A stretch of DNA of 64,000 nt from Phil1 sp963643205 (GTDB lineage: Bacteria > Bacillota > Clostridia > Christensenellales > CAG-138). Position numbers and translations under genes: made by a program. Of the stretch, positions 58,384 to 64,000 are shown one piece after another. The notes beneath the pieces are model-generated. The model was not told the origin of the DNA. It saw nothing but the letters and a program-made list of their open reading frames with translations, and searched no databases. Each line of letters starts with the position of its first letter. The stretch's first letter is position 1. The stretch lies in the NCBI GenBank assembly GCA_963643205.1, contig CAVIJJ010000003.1, positions 1 through 64,000 on the forward strand. Reading direction: 5' to 3'.

Positions 58384-59475
58384 ATGAAGGTTGAGCTAAG
58401 AAACATAACCAAAACTTTCCCCGGCAGAACCAAAAAATCCGAGGGTGTAACCGCGGTAAACGATTGCTGCATTACCATTCCGGACGGAAAGCTTATAGGT
58501 TTGCTCGGCCCTTCCGGCTGCGGCAAAAGCACCACGCTTTATATGATATGCGGCCTTCAGAAGCCCACAAGCGGGCGCATATTTTTCGGCGAGGACGACG
58601 TTACGGACATTGCCCCGGAAAACAGGGGCGTTGGCCTTGTGTTCCAGAACTACGCTCTTTATCCGCACCTTACGGTTTTGCAGAATATACTTTTCCCGCT
58701 TCAGAATCTTAAGGGCGATGAAAAGCTGAGCAAAGAGGAAATGACCAAGCGCGCCTACGAAACGGCAAAGCTTGTGCAGATAGACAATCTTATGGACCGC
58801 AAGCCCGGCCAGCTTTCCGGCGGCCAGCAGCAAAGGGTAGCCATAGCGCGCGCGCTTGTAAAAATGCCGCGGGTGCTGCTGCTTGATGAGCCGCTTTCAA
58901 ACCTGGACGCAAGGCTCAGGCTGCAAACGCGCGAGGAAATCCGCCGCATACAGCGCGAAACAAAGATTACAACCGTATTCGTAACGCACGATCAGGACGA
59001 GGCCATGAGCATTTCGGACTATATTGTTGTTATGAAGGCGGGCGTTGTGCAGCAGATCGGCAAGCCGCAGTCCGTTTACGACGATCCGGACAATCTTTTC
59101 GTGGCCAAGTTCTTAGGTACGCCGCCCATAAACGTTTTTGACGGAAAGGTAAAGGACGGCAAGGTTTATATAGGCGAGGAAGCCGTGCTTGACGTAAAAG
59201 GCGTAAGGGACGGCGAGGTCTATATAGGCATTCGACCCGAAGGCTTTATACTCGACGAAAACGGTCCTCTCACCTGCTCCCTCATAAATGTTGAGGTCAT
59301 GGGCAGGGATGTGAGCGTTGTATCCTCAAACCCCGCCGCGCTTTCGGGCAGCATCCGCTCCATTATAGACGCGGACGCGGGCGTGGACCACTCGGCAAGC
59401 ACCGTGCGCTTCTCCATAAAGCCGCACAAGCTCTTTATATTCGATAAAGAGAGCGAGCTTCGCCTTAACAGATAA
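58384..59475 (+). CDS. sugar ABC transporter ATP-binding protein (MsmX/UgpC type)
   Basis: A 363-residue ATPase of the CUT1 family. Walker A is GPSGCGKST near residues 42-50, Q-loop VFQNYALYPH, signature LSGGQQQR near 141-148, Walker B LLLDEPLSNLD and H-loop VTHDQDEA. A C-terminal OB/TOBE region (about 240-360) is shortened and less like the usual IGIRPED pattern after residue 300. No permease or binding-protein gene is adjacent, so it may energise several sugar importers encoded elsewhere, as B. subtilis MsmX does. Confidence 0.9.
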   Translation: MKVELRNITKTFPGRTKKSEGVTAVNDCCITIPDGKLIGLLGPSGCGKSTTLYMICGLQKPTSGRIFFGEDDVTDIAPENRGVGLVFQNYALYPHLTVLQNILFPLQNLKGDEKLSKEEMTKRAYETAKLVQIDNLMDRKPGQLSGGQQQRVAIARALVKMPRVLLLDEPLSNLDARLRLQTREEIRRIQRETKITTVFVTHDQDEAMSISDYIVVMKAGVVQQIGKPQSVYDDPDNLFVAKFLGTPPINVFDGKVKDGKVYIGEEAVLDVKGVRDGEVYIGIRPEGFILDENGPLTCSLINVEVMGRDVSVVSSNPAALSGSIRSIIDADAGVDHSASTVRFSIKPHKLFIFDKESELRLNR

Positions 59476-59510
59476 TATTCATAATCGGCATATTTTACCG
59501 GAGCGATTGC

Positions 59511-60845
59511 ATGAAACGACCTGATTGGAATGAACTTAAGCCGCAGATAGCAACCGTTTGGCGGCTCAGTTTGCCCGCGATTCTAACGCAGATAACCACA
59601 ATTGTTATGCAGTATATAGACTCCGCCATGGTGGGGGCGCTCGGCGCCAACGCCTCGGCGGCCATAGGCCTCGTGTCCACAAGCACGTGGCTTTTAAGCG
59701 GCGTAACATACGCGGCGTCGGCCGGATTTTCAGTGCAGGTGGCGCATAATATAGGCGCAAAGCGCAACGAGGAAGCGCGCGGCATTGTAAAGCACGGCAT
59801 TATCGCTTCCTTTATAGTTTCGGCCATTCTTTGCGCGATAGGGCTTATTATAAGCAATCCACTGCCCGTTTGGCTTGGCGGTGAGGAGGCAATTCACGCG
59901 GACGCTACGGCGTATTTCCTTGTGTTTTCGCTGATGCTGCCGTTTTCTCAGCTTAATTCGCTTGCCTCGTCCTTCCTTCAGTGCAGCGGGGACATGGTTA
60001 CCCCAAGTATACTCAATGCCGCCATGTGCGCGCTGGACGTGCTTTTCAACGCCATATTCATTCCCAAATACGGCGTGCTCGGCGCAAGCATAGGCACGGC
60101 GCTCGCGTGCGCTGTAATATGCCTTGTTATGCTTTGGCGCTGCTGCTTTTTTGATAAAAATCTTAAGTTTAATAAATCGGATCGCGTTAAATTTGACTTT
60201 TCAATAATAAAAAAGGCGGCTAAGATAGGCCTGCCCGTTGCCGTGCAGGAAATAGCCATGAGCGGGGCGATGGTTGTATCCACCGCCATAATCGCCCCCT
60301 TGGGCGCTGTATCAATAGCCGCTAACTCTTTCGCCATAACCGCCGAAAGCCTTTGCTATATGCCGGGCTACGGCATAGGCTCCGCCGCGGCAACGCTTGT
60401 TGGCCGCAGCGTGGGCGCGGGTGAAGAAAAGCTTGCCAAGCGCTACGGCACAATTTCAACCGCCATGGGCGCTATTATAATGGGCATTACCGGGCTTATA
60501 ATGATGTTCATATGCCCCCTGCTCTTTTCCCTGCTTACGCCGGATGAATCCGTGCGCCGGCTTGCGGCGCAGGTACTCAGGACCGAGCTTATAGCCGAGC
60601 CGCTCTTCGGCGTTTCCATAGTCGCGGCGGGTACGCTCCGCGGCGCGGGCGATACGCTTGTGCCAAGTCTTCTCAACCTTGGCAGCATATGGATAGTGCG
60701 CATTGGCCTTTCGCTTATACTTGTTAACTCAATGGGGCTTCAGGGCGCGTGGATCGCCATGGCCGTTGAGCTTTGCGTGCGCGGTCTTCTTATGCTCTAT
60801 CGCGAGAAAACCAGCCCATTTTATTCGCTTTATTCAAAAGAATGA
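59511..60845 (+). CDS. MATE-family efflux transporter
   Basis: A 444-residue exporter with about 12 hydrophobic helices in two similar halves. LPAILTQITTIVMQYIDSAMVG in the first helix and GLPVAVQEIAMSGAMVVSTA at the start of the second half are typical. It exchanges cationic or other small molecules for Na+ or H+; the substrate is unknown. It lies 35 bp after the ABC ATPase without a clear terminator and may be co-transcribed. Its end overlaps the convergent nagA by 16 bp. Confidence 0.92.
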   Translation: MKRPDWNELKPQIATVWRLSLPAILTQITTIVMQYIDSAMVGALGANASAAIGLVSTSTWLLSGVTYAASAGFSVQVAHNIGAKRNEEARGIVKHGIIASFIVSAILCAIGLIISNPLPVWLGGEEAIHADATAYFLVFSLMLPFSQLNSLASSFLQCSGDMVTPSILNAAMCALDVLFNAIFIPKYGVLGASIGTALACAVICLVMLWRCCFFDKNLKFNKSDRVKFDFSIIKKAAKIGLPVAVQEIAMSGAMVVSTAIIAPLGAVSIAANSFAITAESLCYMPGYGIGSAAATLVGRSVGAGEEKLAKRYGTISTAMGAIIMGITGLIMMFICPLLFSLLTPDESVRRLAAQVLRTELIAEPLFGVSIVAAGTLRGAGDTLVPSLLNLGSIWIVRIGLSLILVNSMGLQGAWIAMAVELCVRGLLMLYREKTSPFYSLYSKE

Positions 60846-61984
60846 TGAACACGGCTTATTTTCTCCCCGTCAATATACACCCTTTCAATTTCAAGCTTAT
60901 CCGTGCAGGCTATAATATCCGCCTTAAGGCCCTCTGTTATTGAGCCCAATGTTTTATCAAGGCCGTATTTTCGCGCGGGGTTTATCGTTGCCGCGGCTAT
61001 TGCCTGCTCAAGCGGTATTCCGGCGGCGGCTATCGTGCGCACGCCCTCAAACAGCGGCACAACGGACCCGGCAAGCGTGTTCGTTCCGTTAACGGTGGCG
61101 CGGCCTTTCTCCAAATTGATTATCATTCCGTCGGATGTATCGTATATTCCGTCCGGCATTCCGCAGGCCTCTATCGAGTCGCTTATCAAAATTATTCGCT
61201 CAGGCCCCATCAGCTTAAACAATGCCCGTATCATGGGCGGCTGAACGTGCCGCGCGTCGTCTATAAGCTCCGCCGTAACAAAGTCCGTATCGGCCGCGGC
61301 GGCTATCGGCCCGGGCGCGCGGTGCAGCATGGGCTGCATGCAGTTAAAGGCGTGGGTAAGGTTTGAAAAGCCCGAGTCAAACGCCTCTTTTGCCTTGTCG
61401 TAATCCGCGGCGCTGTGGGCAAACGAAACAACCTTTTTGTCCTTAAGCTTTTTGGCGAGTTCTATTGCCCCATCAAGTTCCGGCGCCATGCACACGGCGC
61501 GTATGCAACCTTCCGCCGCATCATCAAGCCTATTTAGCATTTCCTCGTCCGGCAGGTGCAGAAGAAGCGGGTTATGCGCTCCCCGCTTTTCGTTTGAGAT
61601 AAACGGTCCTTCAAGATACACGCCAAGGCAGCGGCTCTCTCCCGCCTGCCTTTTTTTAACGGCCTTTGCCGCGGCGCGGCAGCGGTAGCTAAGCTTTTCC
61701 TCTCCCATTGCCATGGTCGCGAAAAGGAAGGATGTTGTGCCGGCCTTGGCCAGCGCCCATCTCGCGCCGGCGGACGCGCGCTCGTTTTCGTCAAAATACT
61801 CGCTTCGGATCATGGCATGGGTATGCGTGTCTATACAGCCGGGCAGCACGAATTTTGCTCCGGCATGCGGCAGTGGATCAAGCGTTTCAACCCGCTCTAT
61901 GGTATCGCCGCTAATGCGCACGTTGCCAAAGCGCAGACGCGCATCCGCGCCAAAGAAATTAACCCCGTCAAAGCGCGTTTCCAT
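60830..61984 (-). CDS. nagA: N-acetylglucosamine-6-phosphate deacetylase
   Basis: Removes acetate from GlcNAc-6-P to give glucosamine-6-P, in amino-sugar use and wall recycling. 384 residues: metal motif CIDTHTHAM near 49-57, YLEGPFISNEKRGAHNP near 120-136, VSFAHSAADYDKA, NLTHAFNCMQPMLHR and LISDSIEACG with the catalytic Asp. ATG 61984 follows AAGGAGG; the in-frame ATG at 62014 is less likely. nagB is not nearby. It lies 13 bp after the Cys-rich gene. Confidence 0.93.
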   Translation of the reverse strand: METRFDGVNFFGADARLRFGNVRISGDTIERVETLDPLPHAGAKFVLPGCIDTHTHAMIRSEYFDENERASAGARWALAKAGTTSFLFATMAMGEEKLSYRCRAAAKAVKKRQAGESRCLGVYLEGPFISNEKRGAHNPLLLHLPDEEMLNRLDDAAEGCIRAVCMAPELDGAIELAKKLKDKKVVSFAHSAADYDKAKEAFDSGFSNLTHAFNCMQPMLHRAPGPIAAAADTDFVTAELIDDARHVQPPMIRALFKLMGPERIILISDSIEACGMPDGIYDTSDGMIINLEKGRATVNGTNTLAGSVVPLFEGVRTIAAAGIPLEQAIAAATINPARKYGLDKTLGSITEGLKADIIACTDKLEIERVYIDGEKISRVHHSFE

Positions 61985-61997
61985 AGGCAAGGCCTCC

Positions 61998-62285
61998 TTA
62001 TTTGCGCTTAGCAAGCTCCGTTATTTTGGGGAAATTCTTTATAATGTAAGGATAGCCTCCCTTGGAATGCGGTACAAGGCAATTTGAGCAGTCCTTTATG
62101 CCGTTTTCAAGATAAACAAAGTTGCCGCCGCATTTATCGCCCAGGGCATAAAGCGGGCAATAGCAGAAAAGGCAATTGAAAAACTCCTTGTTCGCGTTTT
62201 TATGGCAGGGGAAATAGGGGCATTCCTTGTTCTGATAATAAGCGTATGGCGCAAGCTCGTCCATTTCGTACTTTTTGTCTTCCAT
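61998..62285 (-). CDS. cysteine-rich small-domain protein
   Basis: A 95-residue protein with nine cysteines in ECPYFPCHK, NCLFCYCP, DKCGGNF and DCSNCLVPH. It matches the 'cysteine-rich small domain' family, probably a metal-binding (zinc or Fe-S) fold; some relatives are fused to cobalamin-synthesis chelatases. The ATG at 62285 follows AAAGGAG. First gene of a unit with nagA and divergent from carbamate kinase. Confidence 0.82.
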   Translation of the reverse strand: MEDKKYEMDELAPYAYYQNKECPYFPCHKNANKEFFNCLFCYCPLYALGDKCGGNFVYLENGIKDCSNCLVPHSKGGYPYIIKNFPKITELAKRK

Positions 62286-62348
62286 AGCGGATGGGTTCTC
62301 CTTTCGCGTTTCTATATTTACGGTAACATTATCATTAGTTTGACGGAT

Positions 62349-62393
62349 TGTCAACAAACTCGGTTGACAGGTGACAACGCAAGCGGCTATACT
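62349..62393 (+). promoter_or_regulatory. arcC promoter with inverted repeat over the -35
   Basis: TTGACA (62364-62369), 18 bp, TATACT (62388-62393). A perfect inverted repeat TGTCAAC (62349-62355) / GTTGACA (62363-62369), with a 7-bp centre, covers the -35. The 12-bp string CGGATTGTCAAC here is also found in unit 5 of the array at 15.4 kb. Confidence 0.7.
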
Positions 62394-62450
62394 AATAGCT
62401 GTAAAAGTAGCGCATCACGCGCCGTATTATTATCAAGGAGACAACCCAAG

Positions 62451-63392
62451 GTGAAAACACTGGTTATAGCCATTGGCGGAAACGCCATTCAGGGCGAAGG
62501 AAAGCCGGCCACCGCAGAGGCTCAGCTTGAATCCGTTGAGTATACCGCCGAACGCATTGCGGATATTATCGAATGCGGATACAACGTTGTAATAGCGCAC
62601 GGTAACGGCCCGCAGGTAGGAAGAATTGTTATTCAGAACGAGGCCGCTAGCGCCCTCACCCCGGCAATGCCGTTTGACGTATGCGGCGCGATGAGCCAGG
62701 GCATGATAGGCTACCACATTCAGCAGTGCCTTACAAAGGTGCTTAATCGCAGGGGTATAAACAAAACCGCCGTTACGCTTATAACGCAGGTTGTTGTGGA
62801 TAAGGACGATCCCGGTTTTACCAACCCCACCAAGCCCATAGGTCCTTTTTATGTTGAGGAAGAGGCTCAGGCCATAGCCGCCGAAAAGGGCTATGTGTTC
62901 AAAGAGGATTCCGGCCGCGGCTGGCGCAGGGTAGTCGCCTCTCCCAAGCCCGTGGAAATAGTTGAGCTTGACGCCGTAAAGGCGCTTAACAAGGCGGGCT
63001 TTGTTGTTGTAACCACCGGCGGCGGCGGAATACCCGTTGTGCGCAACGCCTCAGGCGATCTTGAGGGCACGGCCGCCGTTATAGACAAGGACCTTGCCGC
63101 CGAAAAGCTGGCCGAAGGTCTGGACGCGGATATGCTTATTATCCTTACCGCCGTCGAAAAGGTAAGCATAAACTTCAATAAGCCCAACCAGCAGGATCTT
63201 GACGGCATGTCAACCGCCGAGGCCAAGCAATATATTGCCGAAGGTCACTTCGCGCCCGGCAGCATGCTGCCAAAGGTTAATGCCGCCGTCAGCTTCGTTG
63301 AAAGCAAAAGCGGGCGCGTTTCCATTATAACCAGCCTTGAAAAGGCCGCGGAAGCTCTTACGGGCAGCGTAGGCACAAAAATTTATCAATAA
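62451..63392 (+). CDS. arcC: carbamate kinase
   Basis: Makes ATP and carbamate from carbamoyl phosphate and ADP. 313 residues: IAIGGNAIQGEGK near residues 6-18, VIAHGNGPQVG near 48-58, the FVVVTTGGGGIPV block, AVIDKDLAAEKLA, and LTAVEKVSINF late. It starts at GTG (62451) with AAGGAGA before it; the long upstream in-frame stretch contains the promoter and is not coding. No arginine deiminase or carbamoyltransferase gene is adjacent. With the purine genes it could take carbamoyl phosphate from a ureido intermediate (inference). Confidence 0.93.
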   Translation: MKTLVIAIGGNAIQGEGKPATAEAQLESVEYTAERIADIIECGYNVVIAHGNGPQVGRIVIQNEAASALTPAMPFDVCGAMSQGMIGYHIQQCLTKVLNRRGINKTAVTLITQVVVDKDDPGFTNPTKPIGPFYVEEEAQAIAAEKGYVFKEDSGRGWRRVVASPKPVEIVELDAVKALNKAGFVVVTTGGGGIPVVRNASGDLEGTAAVIDKDLAAEKLAEGLDADMLIILTAVEKVSINFNKPNQQDLDGMSTAEAKQYIAEGHFAPGSMLPKVNAAVSFVESKSGRVSIITSLEKAAEALTGSVGTKIYQ

Positions 63393-63429
63393 AAGCCAAA
63401 GCTTAAATATAAAATATTCGGAGGAAAAA

Positions 63430-64000
63430 ATGAGCAAATACGAAAACAGCGTTGGGGTACTTATCCCCGAGATTCTGCTCCCCAAGGCGGGAACGGACAT
63501 GAGCAAGTGGGCCGTTGTTGCCTGCGACCAGTTCACCTCTCAGCCCGATTACTGGGCGGAAACCGAAAAAACGGTAGGCGACGCGCCCTCAACCCTCAGG
63601 CTGATGCTTCCCGAAATGTATCTTGAAAAGCCCGACGAGGCCGAAAGAATACAGAAGATAAACGCCACCATGAAGGAATATCTTGATACCGGCGTGCTTG
63701 AAAACATAGGCCAGGGCATAATGTATGTTGAGCGCCGCGCCGGTGCCAACGTGCGCCACGGCATAATGGTAGCGCTTGATCTGGAGTGCTACGATTACTC
63801 AAAGGGTTCCACCACCCTTATCCGCGCCACCGAGGGCACGATAGTGGAGCGCATTCCGCCCCGCCTCCGCATAAGGAAGGATGCCCCCGTTGAGCTGCCG
63901 CATATACTCGTGCTTATAGACGACCCCGAGCGCACCGTTATAGAGCCCATAGGCGAAAGCGTTGGCGAAAGCGACAAGCGCTACGACTTTGACCTTATGC
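63430..64000 (+). CDS. DUF1015-family protein, 3' end beyond the window
   Basis: 190 residues visible from ATG 63430, preceded by GGAGG; the frame is still open at 64000. The start VGVLIPEILLPKAGTDMSKW, WAVVACDQFTSQPDYW and the later YVERRAGANVRHGIMVALD are characteristic of DUF1015, a widespread family of unknown function often near phosphoglycerate dehydrogenase genes. It lies 37 bp after arcC with no terminator between, so it is likely co-transcribed. Confidence 0.88.
   Translation, partial: MSKYENSVGVLIPEILLPKAGTDMSKWAVVACDQFTSQPDYWAETEKTVGDAPSTLRLMLPEMYLEKPDEAERIQKINATMKEYLDTGVLENIGQGIMYVERRAGANVRHGIMVALDLECYDYSKGSTTLIRATEGTIVERIPPRLRIRKDAPVELPHILVLIDDPERTVIEPIGESVGESDKRYDFDLM

Overview
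The window looks like chromosomal DNA of an anaerobic, fermentative Clostridia-type bacterium (Bacillota), probably gut-associated. The basis is a single-chain pyruvate:ferredoxin oxidoreductase, a T-box in front of ileS, strong AGGAGG-type ribosome binding sites, consensus sigma-A promoters with 17-bp spacers, a glgB-glgC-glgD-glgA operon, a CarD/YacL pair and a complete methylaspartate route of glutamate fermentation. Ordinary genes prefer ATA for isoleucine; the presumably highly expressed PFOR gene uses ATC/ATT. No insertion sequence, prophage or CRISPR array is visible.

Layout. 1-11.6 kb: tRNA-Arg(CCT), T-box-controlled ileS, an acetyltransferase, an esterase, a PHP phosphatase with an RpiR regulator, and PFOR, which is transcribed divergently from the regulator. 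11.7-18 kb: housekeeping genes (C-S lyase, L31, M18 aminopeptidase, MazG-like, Hsp20, CNNM/CorC protein). A 22-bp-phased array of a GTCAA-core motif lies between the MazG-like and M18 genes. 18.0-18.87 kb: a gene-poor stretch between divergent transcription units, with a tight cluster of DnaA boxes (candidate replication origin or DnaA-titration site). 18.9-26.5 kb: carD, yacL-like, then adenine deaminase and three-subunit xanthine dehydrogenase. 26.6-32.2 kb: glycogen synthesis operon. 32.3-35.5 kb: patatin, beta-lactamase-like and SGNH hydrolases. 35.6-39.2 kb: second purine operon (hydantoinase, MocA-like, guanine deaminase, a FakA-fragment-like protein). 39.2-44.5 kb: small proteins, murC, ispE and a degenerate M23 protein. 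44.6-46 kb: an AbrB-glycosyltransferase module that looks foreign. 46.1-58.2 kb: glutamate catabolism. 58.3-64 kb: orphan ABC ATPase, MATE exporter, nagA, Cys-rich protein, carbamate kinase, and a DUF1015 gene cut by the window end.

How the genes fit together. Glutamate is rearranged by glutamate mutase (glmS/glmE, with reactivase glmL) to 3-methylaspartate and deaminated by Mal to mesaconate. It is probably hydrated to citramalate by the two-subunit class I hydro-lyase and cleaved by the citDEF lyase (most likely citramalate lyase, activated by CitC) to acetate and pyruvate. PFOR would then oxidise the pyruvate. A GntR regulator sits between the two halves. Purine genes in three places (adeC-xdh, hydA-mocA-guaD, arcC) suggest use of adenine and guanine through xanthine, with carbamate kinase able to harvest ATP from carbamoyl phosphate. 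The enzymes between xanthine or urate ring opening and carbamoyl phosphate are not in this window.

All calls come from reading the sequence by eye. Family names rest on recognised motifs, not database searches. Promoters and operators are pattern matches without experimental support.
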